Below are positions 33,190 to 44,101 of a DNA stretch of 64,000 nucleotides, one piece after another. Every line of letters starts with the position of its first letter. Positions within the stretch are counted from its first letter, which is position 1. This DNA is from Isoetes taiwanensis (lineage: Eukaryota > Streptophyta > Lycopodiopsida > Isoetales > Isoetaceae): assembly GCA_021234155.1 (NCBI GenBank), contig JAJEKV010000149.1:250001-314000 (forward strand). Direction: 5' to 3'. The position numbers and the translations under genes were made by a program. Below the pieces are notes generated by a model that saw only the letters and a list, made by a program, of their open reading frames with translations, did no database searches and was not told the origin of the DNA.

Positions 33190-34310
33190 GACAGAGAAAC
33201 ACATATTGCTTTTCTGCAAAGGATACGAAGATCTTTTTCTGAGTAACAGTTTTGTTGACATGTATGCCAGGTGTGGTTCGTTTACAGAAGCATGTAAAGT
33301 CCTTGAGGAGCTGTGAATCAGGAATGTTGTCTCTTGGACTACACTGATTGGAGCATATGCAGAGGCTGGGGATCGTCAGGATGCACTAAATTGTGTTGGA
33401 GAATTGTAGATGACAGGCATGGCACTAAATTCTCTCACATTTCTCTGCTGCTTTAAGGCTTGTGATAGGTGACATATTATAGATATAGGTTGAGAAATCC
33501 AAATGGAACTTATATAAAGAGGTTTTGAACAAATTAAATTTGTTGCTATTTGTTTGGTTGACATGTATGTCAAACGTGGTTCCATTGTAGACGCACAAGT
33601 GGTGTTTGATAAACCGCAAGCTCAGGATAGCATTTCCTGGAATATGCTTACTATAGGATAGTCTGAAAATGGAGAGAACTTGAAATATAGTACGACATAT
33701 GAAAGTAATGACCAAATGACCAGAGAAGGATGTCATTGTGTGCAATCCACTAAGTGACGTGTGTAGAAAATGTTGTGCATTAACTAGGCATGATTGCTTT
33801 TTGTTAAGATGCCATGCCAAGATGTCATGTATTGGACTACAATGATAAGAGGATATGGAATGAACTATGAATGTGGCATGGCCCTGAATTGTGTTGATAT
33901 TATACAAGCACAGAGTGTGGAAGCAGATGCCATTACATTGTGTTCTTACTGCATGCACTCACGCTGGATTGTTAAAAGGTGGTCAGGCATACCTCAATAT
34001 GATGGAGAACCAATATCGGATTTCTCCATTAGGCATTCACTGTAATTGCATAGTTGATCTTCTTGGAAGGTCAAGACAGTTATATGAAGCAAGCAACTTG
34101 CTTGAAACTGCACAGTGTTCCTTGCGTAAAGAGACATGGATTGGTTTGTTTAATGCATGCAAAACTTTTCAGGAGGAAAATCTAGGACTCAGATATTTTG
34201 AGCAAATGCACCAACAAAATCTAGAAGATGCTGCTTATATGTACGTATGACAAGCATTTATGCAAGTAGGGATGTGGTTTTAGAGATTTGGAAGCTGGTA
34301 CATAGAACTT
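33190..34310 (+). pseudogene. PPR protein pseudogene (DYW-lineage, E-domain end)
   Basis: Degenerate PPR repeats are readable across several frames: SNSFVDMYARCGSFTEACK, RNVVSWTTLIGAYAEAGD, MALNSLTFLC, then VDMYVKRGSIVDAQVVFDK, DSISWNMLTIG, and further on DVMYWTTMIRGYG, LTACTHAGLLKGGQAYLNMM, HCNCIVDLLGRSRQLYEASN and ETWIGLFNACKTFQEENLGL. The last pieces are the E-type motifs that follow PPR repeats; a DYW domain is not seen. At least six stops and two frame changes occur, several as TGA where Arg or Cys is expected. Intact relatives edit or stabilise organellar transcripts. An L1 element begins within about 30 bases of the last readable codon. Confidence 0.85.
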
Positions 34311-34479
34311 TTTTTAATGGCAGCTAAATACGCATGTGGTTCATAATAGTAGTCTTCATCTTTTCTTAATGTTCTCGCTTCATGGATGCCAAGGAGGAGA
34401 AGCATTAGCATTATTAGTCTGGTGCAACAATCTGGTGTCACAGATAAACAAAGTGTACAATAAGGAAAAGCATATTCTG

Positions 34480-37466
34480 TTATCTGTCTTTAGATTGAAG
34501 AGGTTAGAAAAGAAAATATGGATTCAAGTAGAGGGCATGGACTGGATTGGAATTTTAATATGTACAATGGATTTAGTTAATTGTTTTGAGCATTCGGATC
34601 ACAATCCACAGGTCATATCTACCCAGATTTGCCAGATTAGAACTTCTAAAACATTATTCAAACTCAACACTAGATATCTGAAAGATCCAGAATTTGTGGA
34701 GGCTTGTAAAAGCATATGGCAATCCACTTTCAGAACGGGCTCAGGCATGGAAACCATGATTACGGCCCTGGGTAATATAAAAAATTATGCCAAAAGTTGG
34801 GGTAGAGCTAAAGTGCAAAGGGAGAGGGGAGAGTTGGATAACCTCTACAATCAGCTCCACTCACTTAGAGCATTGGGCCCGAATGATGGGATAGAGGAGA
34901 AGGGAATAATAGAACAGATAAAGGCACTAGAGGAAGTCAAGATAATGGAGAACAGATGCAAAGCAGGATTGACTTGGCTAAATGAAGGTGATAAATGTAC
35001 CAAGTTCTTCTTTAAGTCAGCTAAAGAAAAGAAGAGGTCATCTACTCTATCAACCATCGCACTGGGCGACGACTCGACCCTCAAATCCCCAGGGGATCTA
35101 AAAAGGTACTTACATAATCATTTCCAAGGTTTTTTTGGGGAACATAACTTACCATTCCAAGATACATATGAAGAGCTAGTGATCTCAAAAGTTTCATCTA
35201 TAATGAGCTCTAGCCAAAAAGATATTCTGAGTCGCTCTCTCTCTATGGAGGATCTTGAAAAAGCCACCCTCTTATTGGCTAAGAATAAATGTCCGGGTAT
35301 GGATGGAATTCCCATCGAATTCTACCAAAGCAATTGGGAATGGATTAAAAAATGATATCTTTTCTGCATACACAGACTTCTTGCAAGCTGAAATTTTAAA
35401 TCCAAAGCCCGAATCTGATTTTGCATTGCCTTGGTACCCAAGTGTAAGGAGCCAAGCACAATTAACGATTGGAGGCCTATCACACTCCTATCTGCATTTT
35501 ACAAAATCATAGCCAAGGCTATGGCAAAGAAGATCAAACCAATTTTAGCGGAAGGTATCTCACGGGCCCAATCGGCTTCTTACCAGGGTAGGAGTATTAC
35601 GAGCAATGTGGCTGAACTTTTGAAGGGTTGCTTGGGCGGAAAAACGGGACAAAAAGTAGCCTATCTAAAGCTAGATTTCACCAAGGCATATGATAGCATT
35701 AGATGGAGTTTTCTTGCATAAAATGATGCTCAAAATTTTGGGTTTCTTGGGGATATTTTTTGAAGGGGTAATGAAACTATTGAGATCAGCTCGAGCCCCG
35801 TCTTATTTCAAGGTGAATCATCTCCTATATTTGAGATTAAGAGGGGCATCGAGGCAAAGGTTGTCCCCGGCTCCTTTTCTCTTCAATATAGCAGCGAGAA
35901 GCTCTCTCCGCGATTATTCCCGCAAGCATCTGCAGCCGGTCTCATTCGGGGTTTAGAAATGTGGGGCGGTTCTCAACAAATCAGTAACCCGGTATGCTGA
36001 CGACTCATTTCTATTTATCGGCGAGGAAAACAATATGTCGCGTGCGGGACAACCATGGCCACCTTCTCAATAGCTTCAGGGGTGCCTCATAAATTGGAAA
36101 AAATGCTTTCGGTCGCGTGGCCTTTGGAAACGAGGCATCCCATATGTTTGGAAAGCTTACCATGGAAAATTATCGGGAGGGTGAACACTCCGGCTTGTTA
36201 GGAATTCCGGTGGGCATCAACATCACTAGTGCGAATATGGGATGAAATGCTACTAGGCCTACACAAACATCTAAATTGGTGGAAGGTAGCAAAGTTATCC
36301 CTTGCGGGGGGGAGGACTGTGGCAAAACATGTGCTAAGTAATACTTATGTATAACATAGCATCAATCCTACTTGCTCAGGGAGAAGGTGCGAGGAGTTAG
36401 AAGGGCTGATTGAAACTTTGTGCAGGGGAGGTAATGAAGAAGGTGCAACGATCAAAATTGCTTGGTGGAAGTGCAAGAGGGACAAAAAGAAGGGGAATTG
36501 GTGCGTTTGACATAGTCTTACGAGCAAAGTACTAATAGCCAAATTCATATGGATGATTCTTGAGGAAAAGGTGAAGTCTCGAGGTTTGCACCTCATCAAC
36601 CAAGCTCTATTATATTCTTGTAAGCATAGTAAGCCCTCCGTCAAGGTCTCGCTTCCATGGTCTCTCTTTTTACGATCTCAAGCCATGTAAAGAAGCCTCC
36701 CCTTCACGAAGGGTCTTATTTCGGCTTGGAATGCCATAAAGAAACTATTCACGCTTGATATCAGCAAATTTAAAGCGGGGACCTCCCCTCCATGGTGGGT
36801 ACCCGGTGGAATTGCACAATAAACAAGGCCCATTAGGTATAGTGGGCGACGCGAGGATTGTGAAGAGATGGAAAAAGCGTGGTATACATTCTTGTGCTCA
36901 GGTGGTATATGGGAGAGCACGGCCGGTTGGGAAGCATTTCAAACTGTTTTGATTTAAAGGAGGAGACAAGATAATATGGGAATGTGTGGCTTCCGTACTC
37001 CCAAACACAATAAATAGAGGAGATCAAAGTCCATGGGTCGCACATCCTTGATCTGACCAAACAAGTTTGTGAAGTCATGCTACAGTAGTTTGAAGACTAA
37101 GGATTTCTTCGGTATCTCTCCCAAGTGGGAGTTAGTAATCTGGAGGACATCCTTAAAAACATCACGGAGAAACGCTTGGCTGGAAATTCCTCCCTCCACG
37201 AATCAACGCCTTTCTTTGGCAAGTGATCCACAGGGTCCCAAGGGTCAATCATCTAGTCTCCAAATGGGACAATAACGTGAGCCCACTTTGCCCTATGTGT
37301 GAAGAGGAAGAAGAATCCATAGAACATTGTCTGGTGGAATGTGGGATGCTGCATGAAGTATGGGCCTTAAGTCTGGATAGGTTCGAATACCCCTTAGGAA
37401 CCAAAGAACTGCTGCTAGGAATTCTCCCCCCAGAATGGTGTCCCAAGAAGAAGATTTCTTTTCACA
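34480..37466 (+). pseudogene. L1 ORF2 remnant: linker, reverse transcriptase, zf-RVT
   Basis: The longest intact stretch (to 35,355) includes GLTWLNEGDKCTKFFFKSAK and KNKCPGMDGIPIEFYQ, the conserved entry into plant L1 RT. Shifted frames give NDWRPITLLSAFYKIIAKA (about 35,465), VAYLKLDFTKAYDSIRW (about 35,657-35,705), a damaged QG-PL-PFLFNIA block (about 35,860) and YADD at 35,993-36,004, followed by SFLFIGEE. Near 37,220-37,340 comes INAFLW-like text in broken frames, then CPMC-x8-H-x4-C. The product would be the RT of target-primed reverse transcription. Multiple frameshifts abolish it, and some sit beside CTG/CAG and could be sequence errors. Confidence 0.85.
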
Positions 37467-37467
37467 T

Positions 37468-37868
37468 CAGTGTTGCAAAAATACGCGTATTTTTTGAAAA
37501 GGATCCATTCCGTACCGTACTTGTACGTACGTACGTATTTTTAAAAAATACTCCTTATGTTTTTTTTATAAAATACTACTTGTTTTTCACAAAACAGTAA
37601 ACTTGCACTTACCAAGAATTGAACAGTAAACTTGCACTTACCAAGAATTGAACCTGGGCCTCCTAGATAACAAACTGATATGCTAACCAACTTCCCCTAC
37701 ATCAGTTTTATATTTTATTTCACTATTTTATTCTATTTAAACACTGTTTTTTGATTTTTAAAAAATACTCCAAACGTACATAAGGTACGTATGGCTGAAA
37801 AAAACGTATTTTTTAAAAATACGTCACGAGACGTCTGATGCGGTGCATGGCGTCTGGGGACAACAACA
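37468..37868. mobile_element. Small non-autonomous insertion inside the L1 (hAT-like?)
   Basis: TTTTCACAT at 37,459-37,467 is repeated at 37,869-37,877 and the L1 reading frame resumes after it, which marks a clean insertion with an 8-9 bp target duplication. The left end starts CAGTGTTGCAAAAATACG. The right end, reverse complemented, starts TGTTGTTGTCCCCAG. Sub-terminal inverted blocks ACGTATTTTTAAAAAATAC (37,530-37,548) and GTATTTTTTAAAAATACGT (37,806-37,824) reinforce the symmetry. CAGTG-type ends with 8 bp duplications suggest hAT; a 9 bp duplication would suit Mutator-like elements. Confidence 0.6.
37592..37712 (-). ncRNA. tRNA-like sequence (A and B boxes) within the insertion
   Basis: On the minus strand GAAGTTGGTTAGCATATCAG resembles a tRNA D-arm/A box, TTGTTAT could be an anticodon loop reading GTT, and AGGTTCAATTCTTGG resembles the T-arm/B box (GGTTCRANNCC). 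The spacing of about 35 bases between boxes is tRNA-like. The B-box side is duplicated (TTCAATTCTTGGTAAGTGCA twice, 30 bp apart). No clean acceptor stem is seen, so it is a SINE-like or tRNA-derived remnant, not a working tRNA gene. Confidence 0.4.
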
Positions 37869-38219
37869 TTTTCACATAGCGAGAACCGGACGATCTGGTC
37901 AATATGGAAAAGGAGGAATGCCCGAGTCTTTGCTGAGAATCAGGAGGTATTCATATCATCAGCTCAGCTAGTTCACCTGGTACTTGAAAGACTTAAAAAA
38001 TTTAGGCTAGCTTTTAAATGTGAAGAAGAGATAAAGGAAGAAATATGGGGCACTTATTTTAATCTGGTCTAGATCGGGAAAGAGAATAGTACAAGCTGGA
38101 GCTACGTAGCTACCCCCATCTCATATTCGTGGATGGGTGTACCTCTGCCATGTGGCTTTGTAATTCTCTCTAAGTAAATAAAATCTTTTTTATCCCTCAA
38201 AAAAAAAAAAAAAAAAAAA

Positions 38220-38935
38220 GGTAAGGAGGACATAAAGCAAAGGCAATCATAAAGCACAAAATTAGATGCGGAATAAATAAAAATTGAAGCTAGCAATGCA
38301 CATATTAAATAATTTTCTTGCAAAGGGACTGGAAACCTTGGTCTTAAAGTTCTAAAGAAAGGGTTATATGATCCACATATATGAGAATGCATTCTATAAA
38401 AACCACAAGAAAAAGTTCACATGTTCTAGCAAGTAGCATGCACAATGGGCTACCCATTGCTCCTATGGTTGTTGCTCCTACCCATTGATTTTATGTTGCA
38501 CCATATTGTCCTTCGGATGGCGGATCCTAGACTTACCTTTGAAACTATGAGGCGAAGAGTTGTCTACAGTAGATAACTATCCTAAATAAGATTAAGAAGG
38601 TCTAAATTTGTCCTTCAACGCCATTATTGAGAGCTTTATGTTATATTGTATAATCATTCATTCATATGATGATTCTAAATAGTAATATCAATTAAGCATG
38701 GAGTTTGATACTGGAAATGTACCTTACAATACCAATTATGTTTAAATCCATAGTCAATGCCAGCTAAATTGTATTGAAAAGTATTCAATTGCGTCCGTAA
38801 ACGACATCTTTACAATGCACTATGTTACTTAAAGCTCAACACATCCATTAGGGCAATCATCAATTATTAACGTATTTTGCTTTAACCATCAATGACTTAT
38901 GAGCTAGCTCATGCACTAATTCATGGTTTGACTTA
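38220..38935. other. No gene seen
   Basis: AT-rich sequence downstream of the L1 tail, with no readable frame or clear repeat. Confidence 0.5.
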
Positions 38936-39494
38936 GGGGCATTACACACTGGCCGTTATGTTAGGTTAATGCCCTTTATGTTAGGGTAACATAACATAAA
39001 GGTTTCACTTCACATTCGTCGTTAGATTAAAATTTAACATAACAAAACCGTTAAATCTTGCTTCACACTGATGGTCACGCCGTTAGGTTAAAAATTAACA
39101 CAACGAAAACCGTTAAATATTACTTCACACTGATTGTCACGCCGTTATGTTACGAGTTAACATAACGGAAACAGTTAAATATTGCTTCACACTGGCTGTC
39201 ACGCTGTTAAGTTAAAAATTGAATTGCAAATGGAGCTTAAGGGATGGGGTCCCCCTACCCTTAAATTTGAAGGGAAAAATTATGGCCCGTTAAGTCCTCC
39301 GTTAAAATTTAACCTAACGAAATACAGTGTGAACCCCAGTTATCTTGCACCGTTACCTTAATTGTGCCGTTATTTTGCCATTATTTTTTAACCCCATAAT
39401 CTTAACGGAATTTTTTAACGAAAGCCAATGTGAAACACAGTTAAGTTAATTTTTTTAACCTAACGGCACTTTAACGGTCAGTGTGAAGCGGCCC
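38936..39494. mobile_element. PIF/Harbinger-type MITE (559 bp)
   Basis: TTA at 38,933-38,935 and 39,495-39,497 flank the element as a 3 bp target duplication. The left end is GGGGCATTACACACTGGCCG and the right end reverse complemented is GGGCCGCTTCACACTGACCG. TTA duplications and GGG-starting ends are the hallmark of PIF/Harbinger elements. No transposase is present. The interior is dominated by CGTTA and TAACG words and by internal tandem units that repeat the terminal CTTCACACTG motif. Confidence 0.85.
39009..39232. repeat. 62 bp tandem repeat inside the MITE
   Basis: Units beginning CTTCACA start at about 39,009, 39,061, 39,123 and 39,184. Full units read CTTCACACTG..TGTCACGC, CGTTA.GTTA, TTAAC and a CCGTTAAATATT end. 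Each starts with the element's own terminal motif. Confidence 0.85.
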
Positions 39495-39497
39495 TTA

Positions 39498-39939
39498 TAT
39501 ATTAATACATAGGTGGAGTTACATGCATCAAGACGAATATGCGCTCTTGCAATGTAAGAGAAATTTTCCCTTTAATAACCTTGACTAACCTACGCTTAGA
39601 GCATTAGGCATACGCACACATGAGATGGGTTGTCCTTCCATTGGTCTTTTCTCCTCATGATATATTTGACAACATCCTAATTTCCTTCCTAATGTCATTC
39701 CCTCTCTAACTTTTCTTTTGCCCCAACCCTGCATTTGCCATTGAAATTATATAATATTAATCTTCTTTACATTCGCCAATCATTCTATATAAATTGCATT
39801 GTAAAAATAAATAAAAGCATCCCTGTCGTGGACCCCCCCAGGTTTGACCCGCCAATTCTCGATTGATTTTGGCTCTTTGAGGGGAATTTTGGCACCTTTG
39901 GATATCTCCCCCCGATTGGGGTTATTAAATAAATTAATG
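39498..39939. other. No gene seen
   Basis: AT-rich up to about 39,820, then a C-rich switch (GGACCCCCCCAGG) leading into the next repeat cluster. Confidence 0.5.
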
Positions 39940-40035
39940 GAAACCCTTCCGGGGTTTTATGTGGAAACCCTTCCGGATTTCCATTGAACCCCGGAAGGGT
40001 TTCATATTAGAACCCCGGAAGGGTTTCCACTAAAA
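39940..40035. repeat. Palindromic GGAAACCCTTCCGG cluster 1
   Basis: GGAAACCCTTCCGG occurs twice in forward sense (39,940 and 39,962 areas), then CCGGAAGGGTTTC twice in reverse sense (about 39,992 and 40,015). The cluster as a whole is therefore an inverted repeat. The same motif forms the larger cluster at 43.3-43.85 kb. Confidence 0.85.
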
Positions 40036-43000
40036 ATAGATTTTTTTAGGAAGATATCCGCCATTCATTAATGATAGAATTAAATTCTCAACACCGCTAT
40101 TTTTGAGGAAGCTTTTTCAGAAAGATTTTTTTTTCTTCCTACGGCTACCTCTCCGGTGATTTGTAAACCTAATCCCGCGCTTTCTTTCTTTCGAATGTCG
40201 AGCTTTGGAGAACCGCTCACAAAGGAGACGATGTTAGAGAACGGAAGCACTTAGCTCTTAGGTACATGTTTTTTTTACATCTTCGACTCTTGGTGAAATA
40301 TATGTATGAAATTTCTTGATTAGAGTGTGTTATTTTGTTGTATCGGATCATACTGGATTTGTGTAGAATAATGGCTTAAGATATAGCATGTGCGGGAGCA
40401 AAGCATTGCAGAGATGTTAGGTTTTTAAAGGGCTTCAATTTTAACCGGATCTGCAAATGGGATTGGAGTTGGCATTTTGAGCCTCCTTGGAGGTATGCTA
40501 GGATTAAATCATGCACCTTGTTCTTGAACTCATGGTTTGGATATTTTCCCTTGGTGCTTTGATTTCAAAGCAACTTAGCTTTAGGCTTGAGTAGCCTTTC
40601 AATGAGTTACCCATTTTGAATGTCCAAGCATGCTTTCATGTCTACATTGGAGTCGTTTGTTAACAGCATTACGATTTTACTTTTGTGCTTTCGGATATGA
40701 GAGATGTGCAGTGAGACCACCTTTTAGTCGTTAGCAACCATAGAGCACTAGAGTATGAGCTTTGGACTGTTGAGGCATTCTTTTCGGGTGGTTGAAAATG
40801 TAGCTATTTTTTTAAGTGCATGTCTAAATTTTTCGAACTTTTAGAAAAAAGGGTGCCATCTGATCCTGCAACCGATATTGCATGGCAACATTTTATTTGT
40901 TGTATCTATCTTTCTTGCATAATACAAGGATTGAAGCTGTTGTTCTTGAGTTTGTCTGCTCAAATATTTCATATTTAGTGCCAATCAGGAGCTATTTGAT
41001 TTACTAACGGTTAATCCTGCGATTAATCGTTAATCGGCAGGAGCTATGGCACGGAATTTCGCTCTATTTTCTAATGGGTTATGGTCCTTTGGATTTGTGG
41101 GCAATAATTTGCTGCTAAGGATTGTGAGTTCTTCTGGAATCCAGAAATGTAAACCTTTTTGCTTTTACAATTCCTCATTTTGAAAGCCGTTCCTATTGTG
41201 TATCACAGGATCAAATAAATTTCAAGAGATCTCAGATCTGTTGGCGACCCAGAAACAAATTCATCCTGATCCTACTTCTGGGGGAAATCAAGAGGCCAAG
41301 CTTAAGATGTTCAATGTAATGAAGCCAGCTGTTTGAATCCGCGGATCAAGCAATGAAATTCTCTGCCATTGCAAAAGATTCTGCCGCTCACATATAGGTA
41401 TCCATCTCTGACTAGTGTTCCTTGAACCTCACTGACATTGTTATCCAGAAATTGTGGGAAAGCGTAGTATAAGTTATTGGAATAACTAATATTGAGTACA
41501 CCAGCGATGTATGTATAACAGAAAGTTTCATTGCCATATATAATGGCATCGTGAAGTTTCATACTGTTGACTGTTACAAAAAATCCTTCCACTGACATAT
41601 AGGTTCCCATCCACAACAAGTGCCCACAGATGGGAAAATTCTAATTGGCATCTTTATCTTTATTTTTTCCTTTGGATAATGTGAGCTAGAACATCTTCTT
41701 CATGTAAAACCTATGTGAAGGAAATTTTGGGCTGGCGAGGGTGATCCAAACGGATGGTTTCCTTGCTTATTAAGGCAACTATGTAGTTTATTAATTTTGC
41801 AGCCTACGTTTGGCTTGATGTTTGACCTTCTTCTTTAGGAAATATATAAGCCTTTTAAGTTATAAGTGGATATAAGTGGAACATCTTCTAACTTGCATGT
41901 TCATATTATCGACCATGAATTTGGTATATTTATCGTGTTATTACTTCTTAGTAATTGAGTTGAGCGGCATGAATCAAATTTTAAGTGTTTCTTTATGCCT
42001 TAAACCTCATTGTGATGGCCAATTTAATAACCCCTTGATTTTGGCTAGGTACCTGGAGGATGAAGCTCTTGGAGATGATTTCGATGACTAAAGCCAGTCA
42101 CCACCGTGTTGATTTGATTTTTGCTATCTCCTCATTTTTCCTTCTTTTTGCATTGGTGTAGTTTGCAAAGGCATTTTCAAGTGGATAACCTTCCTTCAAT
42201 CCAGTAAATAGCTTGAGACCGAAAAGAGCAAGATTAAATTTCATAATAGCGGTAGACTATTAACAATAGCATCGCTACATATATTTAATGAATGCTTTAG
42301 TGTTAAAATGAAGAGTGATATAAAAAAGTGCATTTCTTATTCTTGATAATGAGATGAGATGAACCGCTTCTACAGTCCACTTTCAATATTTCAATAGTTG
42401 CTTTCTATAAGCCATTTTGGTCTTCCAGGCTTTATGAATTAGATCTTTCTAACATGCATTTGGAATAGATTAATTGTTTGTCACATACTTTGGTATTCAA
42501 AGCCATCATCATCATTGCATTACTTTGTCCTTTCGATGTTAATTTTTTGTGCATTGTAATACTTGAACTAGAGTGTACCTTACTAGACAATAGAGTAGTT
42601 AAAGCCCTTGAAGTTAGAGGTTTACAGATGCCATTCGCAATAGAAGAGGCTTTATTTGGAAGAACAACTATTGCAGAGTTTAGCTCGCCAACTTTATGTC
42701 TTTGTCGGGTTTGGTGATGATATTGTACTAGAATATCCTTGCTAGAATCCCTTAAACATGTTGGATTTCCATGTTCATGAGTGGGCCCTCTATTAAATCA
42801 TCAAAGAGGATACAATGAGCTTTTTGATCTTTTGACAACTCTGTTTAAGTATCGAATGCACATATCATGTGTGCATCGATTCACTTTTGACAACTTTGTT
42901 GTAAGTATCGAATGCACATATCATGTGTGCATCCGTTCAACGACCAGACATGTTATTGCAACTAAAACCAAACATGTTATTGCAAGCGATGTTCGGTGTG

Positions 43001-43280
43001 TTGCAACTTCGTGTTCCATGTTCCATGTGCTCGTGTCCTCAAGGAGAGTAAGCATTTAAAGTAAAGAATGTGCATTGGGAGGGAATGTTAAAGTTACGCT
43101 TACGAATCCATCACCCACGTACAACTTATAAAAGCTACACAAAATATCAACAAATGTTATTTTTATACAAATTATTTGTTTAACGTCTTCTACAATAACA
43201 TATCGATATGGATCCAAATAATCTAGAGCTGGTCCGAGGGAATAGATTAAAATTTGGTCTCAATTCTTAGTTAATCTTAC
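40036..43280. other. Mostly non-coding, with two weak coding hints
   Basis: A 102-codon minus-strand frame at 41,311-41,619 has two similar halves (LWMGTYMSVEGFFV and VRDGYLYVSGRIFC), reflecting a diverged ~200 bp duplication. It could be part of a repeat-blade protein, but I do not recognise it. At 42,048-42,091 an AG-preceded stretch reads RYLEDEALGDDFDD then stop, which looks like an acidic last exon of an unseen gene. A plus-strand piece near 42,570-42,690 (NRVVKALEVRGLQMPFAIEE) is also protein-like. None is enough to call a gene. Confidence 0.35.
42843..42941. repeat. ~57 bp tandem duplication with inner inverted repeat
   Basis: ACAACT.TGTT..AAGTATCGA then ATGCACATATCATGTGTGCAT occurs twice, starting at about 42,836 and 42,893. 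Each copy contains TGCACA...TGTGCA. Confidence 0.85.
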
Positions 43281-43299
43281 CCCATGGAGTTTCTAACTG

Positions 43300-43845
43300 C
43301 ATGTGGAAACCTAACCTATTTTCCTCCTCATGTGGAAACCTAACCATTTTTTCCTCTCCTCCCTGGGAAACCCTTCCTATTTTCCTCCTCTCAGAAACCC
43401 CCTTCCCAATTTCCATCATGCAAGGAAATGGGGAAGGGTTTCCACCAAAATTTGGAATTTTGAGTGACGTGGCGCTCGATGGACGCGGCGCCTTAATGTC
43501 AAGCGCCCGTTTGGAAAGCGTGAGCCATAAAGGCTCACGTGTGTAAAAAAAAAAAAAAATATTACGTCGGAAACCCTTCCAGGGTTCTAATGGAAACCCT
43601 TAGGCTTTCAATATGGAACCTCCCGCTTTCCATGGAAACCCTTCGGGTTTTAGTGGAAACCCTTGAAACCCTTCAGGGTTTTCAAATTCGAAAACGGAAG
43701 GGTTTCCATGGAAACCCTTAGGGTTTGATTGAAAACGAAGGGTTTCCATTAAAACCCAGAAGGGTTTCCATGGAAAGCCGGAAGGGTTTCCATGGAAAGC
43801 CGGAAGGGTTTCCATTAAAACCCGGAAGGGTTTCCGTGGGAGGCC
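43300..43845. repeat. Palindromic GGAAACCCTTCC cluster 2, upstream of the glycosyltransferase gene
   Basis: At least 14 copies of GGAAACCCTT or its complement AAGGGTTTCC are packed in about 540 bp. Forward copies dominate the left part (GTGGAAACCTAACC, GGGAAACCCTTCC) and reverse copies the right part, where a 22-23 bp unit GGAAGGGTTTCCATGGAAAGCC is tandem at about 43,765-43,810. A short A-run (43,546-43,558) interrupts. The cluster ends about 260 bp before the start codon at 44,102. Frames of 60-81 codons through it are repeat artefacts. Confidence 0.9.
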
Positions 43846-44017
43846 AACCCAAATCGGGCGTACTTAGAACCATCGGGAATCCATCGTTCAAAGAAATCCG
43901 ACAATTTTTGGGCCATCAATTGAAAATTGGCCTCTTTAAAGTGTGCGAAATATAGAGACCCTCCCCTGATATATTTTCATGACCGTTAAATAATGAGCGA
44001 GCACCTTTTTTTCCACC

Positions 44018-44045
44018 TACCTACATGGCATTTTTTATGTAGGTA
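44018..44045. promoter_or_regulatory. 9 bp perfect hairpin in the glycosyltransferase 5' region
   Basis: TACCTACAT (44,018-44,026) and ATGTAGGTA (44,037-44,045) are exact complements around ten bases, 57 bases before the start codon. If transcribed it would lie in the 5' leader. A regulatory role is only a possibility. Confidence 0.3.
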
Positions 44046-44101
44046 TCCCATTTCATTTCATTTTATTTTTTAAAGCAGGAGAGTATGCGTTATTCCGACA
44101 T

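Larger units (their letters stand above)
34336..38219 (+). mobile_element. 5'-truncated L1-type LINE with poly(A) tail
   Basis: Order: end of the endonuclease domain (HSDHNP, about 34,595), linker, RT core, zf-RVT domain, 3' untranslated region, and A21 at 38,199-38,219. The final bases before the tail (ATCCCTC) match the end of the L1 at 59.1 kb (ACCCTC). The coding region is broken repeatedly downstream of 35,355, and a ~400 bp element sits in it at 37,468-37,868. Most of the endonuclease is missing, so this copy could not have moved by itself. I could not identify a target-site duplication. Confidence 0.85.

Noticed and set aside
33425-33958. 177-codon minus-strand frame
   Set aside because: It is antisense to the PPR pseudogene, whose plus-strand motifs are unmistakable.
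43560-43740. Telomere-like interstitial repeat because of CCCTTAGGGTTT words
   Set aside because: The plant telomere unit TTTAGGG is not tandemly repeated. The words come from the palindromic GGAAACCCTT motif.
43301-43955. Frames of 60-81 codons on both strands across the GGAAACCC cluster
   Set aside because: Repetitive Gly/Phe/Pro peptides produced by the repeat itself.
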